From contig JAXLZC010000001.1 of NCBI GenBank assembly GCA_046351095.1, forward strand, positions 1,426,001-1,490,000: a stretch of 64,000 nt of DNA, written 5' to 3'. The DNA comes from BQWY01 sp046351095. Lineage in GTDB: Bacteria; Nitrospirota; Nitrospiria; Nitrospirales; Nitrospiraceae. The stretch's first letter is position 1. Each line of letters starts with the position of its first letter. The notes under the pieces were generated by a model. It was not told the origin of the DNA. It ran no database searches and saw only the letters and a program-made list of their open reading frames with translations. Below are positions 26,125 through 35,065 of the stretch, piece by piece. The translations under genes were made by a program, and so were the position numbers.

Positions 26125-26726
26125 TGGGCGTGCATCTCACCTTCCTGCGCTGGCGGAGACGGCTCCAGCTCGACTCGTTGGCGCGGCTCAACATCGCGAT
26201 GCACCGCGACATCGGCTACGTCTGTGCGGCGCTTATCATCGCCTATTGCCTATCCGGCGTCGCCTTGAACCACATCAACGACTGGAACCCGGATTTTGTG
26301 ATCACCAAACGGACGGTGACGCTGCCGCGCACCTACGCGCGCGAGGAGGTCACGAAAAGCGTGATCGACTCGTTCGGCACGCTCGTCGGCGAAGCGAGTT
26401 ACAAGATCTACGACTTTCCCACCAAAGATCAGGTGAAGATCTACTACGACAACGCCTCGTTGCACGTTCACCTCGCCGGCGGCGAAGGACACTACGAACG
26501 CATCGCGCGACGTCCGCTCATTTACGAAGTGAACGCGTTGCACCTCAATCGTTTGAAGGGCTGGAAGTGGGTCTCCGATGTCTTTGCGTTGGTCTTGATC
26601 ACACTGAGTGCAACCGGCCTCTTCGTGCTGCGCGGAAAGTACGGCATGACGGGACGAGGCAAATGGCTCGTCGCCGCGGGCTTACTCCCGCCGTTACTCG
26701 GTCTCCTGTTCTTCGAAATGAAATGA
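26124..26726 (+). CDS. PepSY-associated membrane protein
   Basis: A 200-residue protein with an N-terminal helix (about 29-50, MHRDIGYVCAALIIAYCLSG), a periplasmic domain of ~110 residues and two C-terminal helices. The pattern matches PepSY-associated TM proteins, a group that includes inner-membrane siderophore reductases. Histidines in the first helix and at HLNRLKGW could bind haem. The ATG at 26124 overlaps the chelatase stop (TGATG), so the two proteins are made together. A reductive metal-release role is inferred. Confidence 0.78.
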   Translation: MGVHLTFLRWRRRLQLDSLARLNIAMHRDIGYVCAALIIAYCLSGVALNHINDWNPDFVITKRTVTLPRTYAREEVTKSVIDSFGTLVGEASYKIYDFPTKDQVKIYYDNASLHVHLAGGEGHYERIARRPLIYEVNALHLNRLKGWKWVSDVFALVLITLSATGLFVLRGKYGMTGRGKWLVAAGLLPPLLGLLFFEMK

Positions 26727-26876
26727 CTCGAATGGGCGTCCGCCTCCTGCGGGCGCCCGCCAAGCGGCTGCCCAATGGATATCGTGCTTGCAATCAGACG
26801 CCCGGAGGAGGACGGGCGCTGTCCACCTGTACCTCGTGCAACCTTGCATTACATCGTCACCAAAGGAGTTCGTTCC

Positions 26877-28391
26877 ATGACCGTGCGCACTAGTATCGCC
26901 CTCATGAACCTGGCCCTGTGTCACCTTTCGGAAAACCGCCGACGGTCGGCCACCGCATCGGATGGACGTCAGGGCGGGCTCACATCCCACCGCACATCTC
27001 CCCGCCCCGCTGCCTCGGCCCCGACCCTGCTGGCTGTGGGCATGATGGTCTTGTCGCTCCAAGCGTGCGGCGGGAACGACAACAACGATCCGACGATTCA
27101 ACCGGTGACGGCGAACGTCGTCGCCTCCCCGCTCTCGGCGACCGAAGCCGATCGTTTTCTGACGGTCGTCCCGTCCGGCGATGGTCGATACTACGCGGCA
27201 GGGTTCACCACCGTACAAGGCGACCAAGCCATGACGCTCGCACGTCTGACGGCGCAGGGCCAACTCGATCCGACATTCGGACAAGGCGGCGTGGCCACCG
27301 TCAACGTGGCGGTGAAAGGCAAGACCGCTGAATTAGTCCGCGGTATCGCCGTGCAATCCGACGGAAAGATCGTCATCAGCGGCCCCATCGAACATGACGT
27401 GGCGGCAACCGGGAATGCCGCAAAGGACACGGACGTAGCGCTCGCACGTTTCACATCCAGCGGGGTACTCGATACCACGTTCGGAACGAACGGAATCGTC
27501 ACGATGGACTTCGGGCCAGGATTGGCTGTCGGCACGAGCTTTCTCAGCGACACGGCGTGGGGACTCACGGCGCTGCCGGGGGACGAATTGCTCCTCATCG
27601 GCGCGAAACGCGCGGACGCCGTCGGTCGCGAAGATACGGACTACGTCGTGGTCAAACTATCGCCGCTGGGCGTGCCGGTTCCGAGCTTCGGGACCAACGG
27701 ATTCGTGACGGTCGATGTCGGCCGGGGAAACGACATGCCGCGCACGGCGCTGGTCCAAGCGGACGGCAAATACGTCGTCAGCGGCCACACGTCCGATGCA
27801 GGCGTCGTCACGACGGTCCTCTTTCGCCTGCTGCCGACCGGCGCGCTGGACTCGTCGTTCGGGACGGGCGGCATTGCCAACGTCGCGCTCACGGCGACGG
27901 TCGGCGAAGCCTACGACGTCGCCGCGCAAGGCGACAATTTTGTGATCGCGGGGTACGGACGCGACGCCACAAGCGGCACGGTCGACATCATCAGCGCGCG
28001 ATTCCTCGCGAACGGCGCCTGGGACAAAACCTACGGCGACAACGGGTTGGCCATGATCGACCTCGCGGGACAGGACGACCGCAGCCGGGCGCTCAAGACG
28101 CTTGCCGACGGACGCGTCGTGATCGTGGGCCAGGCGAAGCCGAGCGCCACGTCGCAAGACGCGGCCATCGTGCTGCTGACGAAAGACGGCAAGCGCGATG
28201 CGAGTCTGAACGGGAACGGCATCGCGCTGTTCGATTTCGGCGGCGGCGCCGACGCCTTCTTCGGACTCGCACTCTCGTCCGATCGGACCAAGGCCGTGGC
28301 CGTGGGTTGGAAAGGCGTCCCACAAGGTGAGGTGAACGCAAGCAACAATGACGACGCCCGCACGGTCGTGCTGACGGTGCCTGGTGTGTAG
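26877..28391 (+). CDS. Delta-60-repeat lipoprotein (beta-propeller-like)
   Basis: A 504-residue protein with a lipobox LQAC (Cys64) and about seven ~60-residue repeats carrying the delta-60 signature, such as LDPTFGQGGV, LDTTFGTNGI, LDSSFGTGGI. These repeats form propeller-like exported domains of unknown binding function. AAAGGAG precedes the ATG at 26877, but the ~45 residues before the lipoprotein signal are unusual and the true start may be different. It follows the PepSY gene by 150 bases containing GC-rich hairpins, and is convergent with the bacterioferritins. Confidence 0.85.
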   Translation: MTVRTSIALMNLALCHLSENRRRSATASDGRQGGLTSHRTSPRPAASAPTLLAVGMMVLSLQACGGNDNNDPTIQPVTANVVASPLSATEADRFLTVVPSGDGRYYAAGFTTVQGDQAMTLARLTAQGQLDPTFGQGGVATVNVAVKGKTAELVRGIAVQSDGKIVISGPIEHDVAATGNAAKDTDVALARFTSSGVLDTTFGTNGIVTMDFGPGLAVGTSFLSDTAWGLTALPGDELLLIGAKRADAVGREDTDYVVVKLSPLGVPVPSFGTNGFVTVDVGRGNDMPRTALVQADGKYVVSGHTSDAGVVTTVLFRLLPTGALDSSFGTGGIANVALTATVGEAYDVAAQGDNFVIAGYGRDATSGTVDIISARFLANGAWDKTYGDNGLAMIDLAGQDDRSRALKTLADGRVVIVGQAKPSATSQDAAIVLLTKDGKRDASLNGNGIALFDFGGGADAFFGLALSSDRTKAVAVGWKGVPQGEVNASNNDDARTVVLTVPGV

Positions 28392-28492
28392 CAGTGCAGA
28401 AGCGCGGCCGATGAGACAGGTCGCGTAGGAGGAAAAGCGGTGAGCCGCCGGACGGACGCGGGATGCGTCGCCGGCGGCAGCACCACGCCGCG

Positions 28493-28963
28493 TTATGACT
28501 TCAGTTGTTCGGAGAGATAGCGGTCCAACCCGACCTGCTTGATCGTGCGGAGCTGCGTCTCGAACCAGTTGATGTGCTCTTCCGTATCCACGGTCATTTC
28601 TTCGAGCAAATGCCGCGTCGTGTAATCGCCCACCTTGGCGGCGTGCGTCACGCATTCGCGCAACACGTTCAGGTCCTCGACCTCGAACGCTAAGTCGGCT
28701 TCGATCAACGCCTGCACGTTTTTCCCCGTGGCTACCTCGTCCAACTTGTCCACACCGGGCTGCCCGTCGAGGTAGAGGATGTGGTTCATGAGTCCTGATG
28801 AGTGCGAAACCTCTTCCTGCGCGAGATGTTGAAAATGTTCGTGGAGCCGCTCATAGCCCCAGCTCTTGCAGAGGGCCGCATGCAGCAAATATTGATGTAC
28901 GGCCGTCAGCTCGGCGCGGAGCACGGTATTCAATCGATCGAGGATGCCGTCTTTCGCTTTCAT
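28493..28963 (-). CDS. bfr: Bacterioferritin subunit, ferroxidase type without haem ligand
   Basis: A 156-residue bacterioferritin that aligns without gaps to the E. coli numbering. Ferroxidase ligands Glu18, Glu51, His54, Glu94 and His130 are present; position 127 is Thr, with Glu128-Glu129 next to it. The haem ligand Met52 is replaced by Val. It stores iron as a mineral inside a 24-subunit shell. The gene lies 31 bases after its sister gene, probably in one transcript. The complementary defects of the two subunits suggest a mixed shell. Confidence 0.93.
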   Translation of the reverse strand: MKAKDGILDRLNTVLRAELTAVHQYLLHAALCKSWGYERLHEHFQHLAQEEVSHSSGLMNHILYLDGQPGVDKLDEVATGKNVQALIEADLAFEVEDLNVLRECVTHAAKVGDYTTRHLLEEMTVDTEEHINWFETQLRTIKQVGLDRYLSEQLKS

Positions 28964-28994
28964 GGTCCGATGTCTCTCTTTGTCCTACGGTGGA

Positions 28995-29468
28995 TTAACT
29001 GTCCTTCTTGATCTGCTCGGCCAAGTAATTTTCGAGGCCGATCTGCTTGATCGTTTCCTGCTGCGTTTCGATCCAGTCGATGTGGGCGTCCACATCCTTC
29101 GCCATGTCTTCCAACATGTGTCGCGTCGTGTAGTCGGCCACCTTCACGCAATGGCCCACGCCGTCGCTCAACAGCGACAACATCTCGTGTTCGGCCTTGA
29201 GGTCGAGCTTAAACTGCTCCGGCACGGTCTCGCCGATATTGACGGTGTTCATCCGCTGCACGTTCGGCACACCTTCGAGATACAGAATGTGCTCGATCAA
29301 CTTGTCGGCATCCTTCATCTCGTCGATGCTGCGCTTGTACACCTTATGGGACAGCCGCTCATAGCCCCAGTTTTTGCACATCTTCGCGTGCACGAAGTAT
29401 TGGTTGATGGCCGTGAGATCCGCCGTCAGGATTTTATTGAGCAGGTTGATGACGCCCTCTTTCGCTTT
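28995..29468 (-). CDS. bfr: Bacterioferritin subunit, haem type with degraded ferroxidase site
   Basis: A 157-residue bacterioferritin retaining the haem ligand Met52 (in DEMKDAD) but with Asp18 instead of Glu, Asp54 instead of His and Val127 instead of Glu; Glu51, Glu94 and His130 remain. It should bind haem between subunits and help electron transfer for iron release, relying on its neighbour for iron oxidation. GGAGG precedes the ATG at 29468; a start nine codons upstream is less likely. First gene of the bfr pair. Confidence 0.93.
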   Translation of the reverse strand, partial: KAKEGVINLLNKILTADLTAINQYFVHAKMCKNWGYERLSHKVYKRSIDEMKDADKLIEHILYLEGVPNVQRMNTVNIGETVPEQFKLDLKAEHEMLSLLSDGVGHCVKVADYTTRHMLEDMAKDVDAHIDWIETQQETIKQIGLENYLAEQIKKDS

Positions 29469-29522
29469 CATGCGCTCCTCCTTCATCCGCCGCACGGCAT
29501 ACGCGCCGCACGCATTGACGCC

Positions 29523-29551
29523 ATTATGCGCAGATCGCCGCCCAAGGTCAA
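29523..29551 (-). promoter_or_regulatory. Promoter of the bacterioferritin pair
   Basis: On the minus strand TTGACC (29551-29546), a 17-base spacer, then CATAAT (29528-29523). The transcript would start near 29516, about 48 bases before the first bfr gene. Confidence 0.65.
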
Positions 29552-29579
29552 CATTCTTCTAGGTAGAACCAACTAGTAT

Positions 29580-29594
29580 TGAAAATTCTTCTCA
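29580..29594. promoter_or_regulatory. Fur-box-like operator upstream of the bfr promoter
   Basis: TGAAAATTCTTCTCA (plus strand) matches the 7-1-7 Fur consensus at 11 of 14 positions and also forms part of a near-perfect dyad, TTGAAAA-TTC-TTCTCAA. It is centred about 70 bases upstream of the predicted start of transcription, a position that fits activation better than repression. Confidence 0.5.
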
Positions 29595-29693
29595 AGAGCC
29601 GCACGGAACGTGCGTCGATACAAATCGACGGACACGAAGACGCAGAGAATGGAACGACGAGACGGAGGGGGTTAAAGGAGGAGGACCGCGCGA

Positions 29694-32027
29694 CTACCCG
29701 GCTTCTTGATACCCGCAGTCGGCGTTCGCGCACTTGACGGTCGTGGCTTGTTTGCTGGTTTTTTCGACAAGGAACGGGGCGCTGCATCCAGGGCAGACTT
29801 TTTTGATGGGACGATCCCAGAGCGCGTATTCACACTTCGGATAACGCGAGCAGGCGTAGAACACCCGGCCCTTGCGCGTGCGTTTCTGCACGAGATCGCC
29901 GTCGCAGCCGGGCGACGGACACTTCACGCCGACGGAGAGGGCGCGTGTGGTCTTACACGTCGGATAGGCAGAGCAGGCGAGGAACTTCCCGAAGCGGCCG
30001 GACTTCACCACCATCGGGCTGCTGCACTTCTCGCACTTTTCGTCCGTCGTGATTTCTTCCTTCGGCACGATCTTGACGGTGCCGTCGGCGAGCCGTTCGA
30101 AGTTCTGCGTGTTCTTACAGGGCGGATCGTCCTTGTAGCCCGGACAGGCGAGGAACTTCCCGTTCCGCCCCCACTTGATTTCGAGCATCCGTCCGCATTT
30201 TTCGCAGGGCAGGTTGGTCGGCGGTTCGACGATATCTTTCGGCCCTGGGATCGTCTCGGCGATGGCCATGTCGCGCGTGAACGGATTGTAGAACCCGCGC
30301 ACCGTCGCCACCCACTCTTTGTTGCCCTCTTCGACCTCGTCGAGCTGCTGCTCCATCTGCGAGGTGAAGTCCACGTTCAACAGTTCGGGGAAGCCCTTCA
30401 CCAAGAAGTCGTTGACCGTCCGGCCCGTTTCGGTCGGGATAAAACGGCCTTCGATCTTGTCGACGTACTTGCGATCCTGAATCGTCGAAATGATCGCCGC
30501 GTAGGTCGACGGTCGGCCGATGCCCCGCTCTTCCAGCTCGCGGATGAGCAACGCTTCGTTGTACCGCGGCGGCGGCTGCGTAAAATGTTGTTTCGGCGCC
30601 AACCCGTTGGCCGCAGATTCTTGTTCGATCAACCGCAGCGATTCGCCTTCTTCAAGGTTGGGCAATTGCCGGTCGTTGGCGTCGTCGCCGTCTTCGCCGG
30701 ACTTTTGGTTTTGCTCCGGCCCGTCCGTGTCCTTGCCTTCTAGATAGACGGCGGTATGGCCGGGGAACTTCACAATCGTCCCGGTCGTCCGGAATGTGTA
30801 GTCGTCCTTCGTGCCGACCGGCACACTGTCCACCCGCGTCACATCCAGAATCGCGGGCGTCATCTGCGACGCGACGAAGCGGTTCCAAATGAGCTTATAC
30901 AATTGATAGGAGTCCGGTTCGAGGTATTGCCGTACGGATTCCGGGTCGCGCGCGACGGACGTGGGTCGGATCGCTTCGTGCGCTTCCTGCGCCGCCTTCT
31001 GCGTCTTGTAGACGTTCGGCGTCGCCGGCAAATATTCCGGACCGTACCGGGCCTGGATCAGCTCGCGCGCCGCATCCATGGCTTCCTGGGAAATACGCGG
31101 CGAGTCGGTACGCATGTAGGTGATTAACCCGACCGGCCCTTCGCTGCCGATCTCCACGCCTTCGTAGAGATGCTGCGCCAAGGTCATCGTCTTCTTCGAC
31201 GTGAAGCGCAGTTTGCGTGCGGCTTCCTGCTGCAACCGGCTGGTGATGAACGGCGCGACCGGATTCCGCTTACGCTCTTTGCGTTCGACCGAGCGTACGA
31301 CGAAGGGCTTGCCCTGCACGTCCTGCACGATCCGGTCGGCGTCGGCGGCGGAGGGAATCACCGTCTCCTGATTGTTGATCGCATGGAGTTTGGCTTCGAA
31401 CGAAGGCGGTTGTTTGCCTTGCACCTGCGCCGTGATCGACCAATATTCCACCGAACGAAACGCTTCGCGCTCGGCTTCGCGTTCGCAGATCAGCTTGACC
31501 GCCACCGACTGCACGCGCCCCATGCTGAGGCCGCGCCGAACTTTTTTCCAGAGCAACTGGCTGCCTTGAAAGCCGACGATGCGGTCCAACACACGCCGCG
31601 CCTGCTGCGCGTTGACCAACTTCATGTCGATCTGGCCGGGCGACTTCAGCGCGCGCTTGATCGCGGATTCGGTGATCTCGTTGAAGAGGACGCGGTAGAC
31701 CTTGTCGTTCTTCTTTTTCTTCGACTTCCCGCTCAACTCCTGCGCGATGTGCCAGGCGATCGCTTCGCCCTCGCGATCGGGGTCGGGCGCCAAGTAGACG
31801 GTATCGACTTCCTGCGCCTTCTTCTTGATGTCGGAGAGGACTTTGGATTTTCCCTTAATGGTCACATACTGCGGCTCGAACTCGTTCTCGATGTCGACGC
31901 CCAGTTTGCTCGGCGGCAGATCCTTGACGTGCCCGACCGAGGCCATGACGGTGTAGCCGCGCCCCAAGTACTTGGTGATGGTGCGCGCCTTCGCAGGCGA
32001 CTCGACGATGATGAGCGATTTAGCCAT
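29694..32027 (-). CDS. topA: DNA topoisomerase I (type IA)
   Basis: A 777-residue enzyme that relaxes negative supercoils. The Toprim domain begins SLIIVESPAKARTI; the catalytic Tyr lies in the segment ITYMRTDSPRIS. The C-terminus has four zinc-ribbon-like repeats, each with two Cys pairs (CEKC/C..C, CEKC, CPSPGC, CPGC). The family-typical MAKSLIIV start at 32027 is chosen over an in-frame codon ten residues upstream. It is transcribed in the same direction as dprA, which ends 132 bases upstream. Confidence 0.97.
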   Translation of the reverse strand: MAKSLIIVESPAKARTITKYLGRGYTVMASVGHVKDLPPSKLGVDIENEFEPQYVTIKGKSKVLSDIKKKAQEVDTVYLAPDPDREGEAIAWHIAQELSGKSKKKKNDKVYRVLFNEITESAIKRALKSPGQIDMKLVNAQQARRVLDRIVGFQGSQLLWKKVRRGLSMGRVQSVAVKLICEREAEREAFRSVEYWSITAQVQGKQPPSFEAKLHAINNQETVIPSAADADRIVQDVQGKPFVVRSVERKERKRNPVAPFITSRLQQEAARKLRFTSKKTMTLAQHLYEGVEIGSEGPVGLITYMRTDSPRISQEAMDAARELIQARYGPEYLPATPNVYKTQKAAQEAHEAIRPTSVARDPESVRQYLEPDSYQLYKLIWNRFVASQMTPAILDVTRVDSVPVGTKDDYTFRTTGTIVKFPGHTAVYLEGKDTDGPEQNQKSGEDGDDANDRQLPNLEEGESLRLIEQESAANGLAPKQHFTQPPPRYNEALLIRELEERGIGRPSTYAAIISTIQDRKYVDKIEGRFIPTETGRTVNDFLVKGFPELLNVDFTSQMEQQLDEVEEGNKEWVATVRGFYNPFTRDMAIAETIPGPKDIVEPPTNLPCEKCGRMLEIKWGRNGKFLACPGYKDDPPCKNTQNFERLADGTVKIVPKEEITTDEKCEKCSSPMVVKSGRFGKFLACSAYPTCKTTRALSVGVKCPSPGCDGDLVQKRTRKGRVFYACSRYPKCEYALWDRPIKKVCPGCSAPFLVEKTSKQATTVKCANADCGYQEAG

Positions 32028-32159
32028 GAGAGAATCGAGACGGTGTCGTGGCGGCACACTCTGCCACAGCGTCTCTTCTGCTTTCTACCCTACGGTTCCT
32101 AGGCGATGCAAGCGATTCGCCGAATCGGCACAACGATCGAGACAGGCGGTGAACGACGT

Positions 32160-33302
32160 TCACAGCTCGATGAGGCGCAAAAATCGTTGCCCCGGCAGCT
32201 GACGGATCGCGCCTTTGAGTTCGAGCGACAGCAACGTCGCGCTCACCATCGCACTCGGCAATCCGCACCGCTCGGGCACCAGATCGATCTCGATCGGCTC
32301 GAGCGACAAGGCGGCGAGCACGCGGCGCTCGTCCTGCGTAAACGTCACGGGCGTCGGCGCGGGCGATGCATCTTGCGCACCACCATGCGCGCGCAACCGT
32401 TCGCGTGTGGCCTCGTCCAACTGCGGCAACAGATGCTGAATCGCATCGTCCGCCGACTCGACCAGCGTCGCGCCGTCTTTGATCAACCGATGCGGCCCGC
32501 GGCTGGTTGCCTCCCGGACAGAGCCTGGCACGGCAAACACCTCGCGCCCCTGCTCGCCCGCAAGCCGCGCGGTGATGAGCGACCCGCTCTCGACCGTGGC
32601 TTCCGTCACGATCACGCCGCGCGAGAGCCCGCTGATGATGCGATTACGCTGGGGAAAATGATAACTGTGCGGCGGGGCGCCGAGCGCGAACTCCGAGAGC
32701 ACCGCGCCGTTGTTTTCGATCTGGCGCCGCAACGTCGCATGCTCCGGCGGATACATCCGGTCGATCCCGCATCCCAACACGGCCAACGTACGGCCGCCTC
32801 CGGCAATCGCCCCGCGATGCGCGGCTGCATCGACACCGCGCGCAAGCCCGCTGACGACCGTCCATCCGGCGCGCGCCAGGTCTTCGCTGAGTCGCTCCGT
32901 CATGGCACGGCCCTGCGGCGTGGATTTACGCGAGCCGACGATCGCGACAGTACAGGTCTCGTCCGGACGCCACTCGCCCATGATGTAGAGAAGCACGGGC
33001 GGATCGGGAATAGCTTTGAGGAGTGCAGGATAGCGGTCGTCGAGATAGGAAAGGATCGTAATCTTGCGGCGCGCGATCTCGCGCACTTCACGGTCCAGGG
33101 TGCGACGGACGTCGTCGTTCGGACCGGCGACGATGGCCTGGACCAATGCGTCTGAACAGCCGCCGGCGCATAATGCATCCGCAGAGGCGCCTCGCACTGC
33201 ACGCGGACTGCCGAAGGTCTCGACCAAGGCCCGGAGCGTGACCGCGCCGACCCCGTCGATCGCGCGGAGCGTCAGCCAATCCCGCAACTCCTCTTCAGTC
33301 AT
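32160..33302 (-). CDS. dprA: DNA-processing protein A
   Basis: A 380-residue DprA. N-terminal helix-hairpin-helix-like region (residues ~1-70), a Rossmann-like core with GSRKSTPQGRAM and VSGLARGVDAAAH, and a C-terminal winged-helix-like tail. It loads RecA on incoming single-stranded DNA in natural transformation. It is flanked by topA and rng in a housekeeping block. No competence pilus genes are in the window, so DNA uptake ability cannot be judged. Confidence 0.95.
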   Translation of the reverse strand: MTEEELRDWLTLRAIDGVGAVTLRALVETFGSPRAVRGASADALCAGGCSDALVQAIVAGPNDDVRRTLDREVREIARRKITILSYLDDRYPALLKAIPDPPVLLYIMGEWRPDETCTVAIVGSRKSTPQGRAMTERLSEDLARAGWTVVSGLARGVDAAAHRGAIAGGGRTLAVLGCGIDRMYPPEHATLRRQIENNGAVLSEFALGAPPHSYHFPQRNRIISGLSRGVIVTEATVESGSLITARLAGEQGREVFAVPGSVREATSRGPHRLIKDGATLVESADDAIQHLLPQLDEATRERLRAHGGAQDASPAPTPVTFTQDERRVLAALSLEPIEIDLVPERCGLPSAMVSATLLSLELKGAIRQLPGQRFLRLIEL

Positions 33303-33353
33303 GGCGTAGACTCGGCGTGCGCGGCGTCGGGACGACGGCGGACGGAACGGCCG

Positions 33354-34862
33354 TTACAACAACGCGATGTCGTATTGCTCGATATGCAGCGACGGATCGC
33401 CGGTCACCAGGATCTTGCTGTTCGCATGGTGCTCGAGATCCTCGATGCCCTGACGTTCATCGTCCTGCAGCACGCCGGCCACGGTCGGATGGGCGCCGAT
33501 GACGATGTGTTGGGCATCCTGGTTTTTCCCGAGCCGTCGGATCTCGCGGAAAATGTCGTAGGCCACCGTGGTGGGCGATCGCGTATACCCGCGTCCTTCG
33601 CAGTAGTGGCAGGGTTCGGACATCGCCCGGAAGATATCTTCGCGCACACGCTCGCGGCTGATTTCGATCAACCCCAAATCCGACACACGCGAAATCCGCG
33701 TACGCGCTTTATCGGCCGACATCGCATCGACCAACGCGTGGTAGACCTTATCGCGATTGCGCTCGCGCTCCATATCGATGAAGTCGACGATGATGATGCC
33801 GCCGATGCCGCGCAGCTTCACCTGGTAGGCGATTTCTTTCGCCGCCTCGAGATTGTTTCGGAGGATGGTTTCTTCTTGGTCGCGTTTGCCGACGAACCGT
33901 CCGGTATTCACGTCGATGACGGTCATCGCTTCCGTGTGATCCACAACGATGTAGCCGCCCGACTTGAGCCAGACCTTGCGCGAGAGCGCGCGCTGAATTT
34001 CTTGTTCGATGCCGAGGTGATCGAACAGCGGCTCCTGCTTTTCGTACAGATGAATGCGCGAAGAGAGCTCGGGTAGGAAACGATTGACGAAACTTTTAAT
34101 GGCGTCGTACTCGGACCGCGAATCGATCCACAAACGATCGACCTTACGCGAGAACATGTCGCGCACGACACGGAACGCCAGCGACAAGTCGGAGTGCAGC
34201 AACGACGGCAGCTCCGGCCGCTCGCGCTTGGCCAGAATGTCCTGCCAGAGGACATGGAGAAAATCGACGTCCGCCCGCAAGTCTTCTTCGCGCACGCCCT
34301 CGCTGACGGTGCGGACGATGTAGCCGAACCCCGGCTTCCGCAGTTGCCGCATGATGTCCTTCAAGCGGCTGCGTTCGTCGTCTTTCGAAATGCGGCGCGA
34401 TACGCCGACGTGGTCCACGCCGGGCATAAACACGAGGTAGCGCCCGGGGAGCGACACGTAGCCGGTAACGCGGGGGCCTTTGGTCCCAATGGGGCCCTTG
34501 GAGATCTGCACCATGATCTCCTGGCCTTCGCTGAGCAGTTGTTCGATCGGTTTGACGCCTTGGCGTTTCGCCTTGGCGACTTCGGGGCTCTGGTCGTCGT
34601 CGTCGCTGTCGAAGAGCGTTTCGCTCGGCCCTTCCTCGGTACAGACGTCCGAGGCGTGCATAAAGGCCGACTTTTCCAACCCGAGGTCGATGAAGGCCGC
34701 CTGCATGCCGGGCAGGACCTTCGCCACCCGCCCTTTATAAATGTTGCCGACGAAATCCTTATGCTTTGCCCGGTCGCTAAAGAGGTCGGTCACGACCCCA
34801 TTGTCGAGTACAGCCACGCGGGTTTCTTCCCGCGCGACGCTGATAGCAATCTCCAATCCCAT
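33354..34862 (-). CDS. rng: Ribonuclease G/E family endoribonuclease
   Basis: A 502-residue enzyme with an N-terminal S1 domain (NIYKGRVAKVLPGMQAAFIDLG), an RNase H-like segment, the DNase I-like catalytic part containing VIDVNTGRFVG and IIIVDFIDM, and the Cys pair CHYC that binds the bridging zinc. It lacks the long disordered tail of RNase E, so the RNase G form is more likely. It cuts single-stranded RNA during rRNA maturation and mRNA decay. The ATG at 34862 is preceded by GAGGAG at good spacing. Confidence 0.95.
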   Translation of the reverse strand: MGLEIAISVAREETRVAVLDNGVVTDLFSDRAKHKDFVGNIYKGRVAKVLPGMQAAFIDLGLEKSAFMHASDVCTEEGPSETLFDSDDDDQSPEVAKAKRQGVKPIEQLLSEGQEIMVQISKGPIGTKGPRVTGYVSLPGRYLVFMPGVDHVGVSRRISKDDERSRLKDIMRQLRKPGFGYIVRTVSEGVREEDLRADVDFLHVLWQDILAKRERPELPSLLHSDLSLAFRVVRDMFSRKVDRLWIDSRSEYDAIKSFVNRFLPELSSRIHLYEKQEPLFDHLGIEQEIQRALSRKVWLKSGGYIVVDHTEAMTVIDVNTGRFVGKRDQEETILRNNLEAAKEIAYQVKLRGIGGIIIVDFIDMERERNRDKVYHALVDAMSADKARTRISRVSDLGLIEISRERVREDIFRAMSEPCHYCEGRGYTRSPTTVAYDIFREIRRLGKNQDAQHIVIGAHPTVAGVLQDDERQGIEDLEHHANSKILVTGDPSLHIEQYDIALL

Positions 34863-35065
34863 GTCGTCCACTCCTCATGTGCGCAGACGGAGAGGGGGCG
34901 GTCCGGAGGACGTCGGCACACGGCTCTTGCCGGTGACAGCTCCAGGTCATCGTCATCGCACCCACCTCGCGGTCCGCACGGTTCATACTTCGATCCGCCG
35001 CGTCGGCCGACGCCGTCCCACCGTGAGCGATGGGCTATGCCGCCGCACGCGCGAACACGCACGCG

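Noticed and set aside
26727..26876. GC hairpins between the PepSY gene and the delta-60 lipoprotein gene as a terminator.
   Set aside because: Stems form, but there is no T tract and two alternative pairings compete; not firm enough to list as a terminator.
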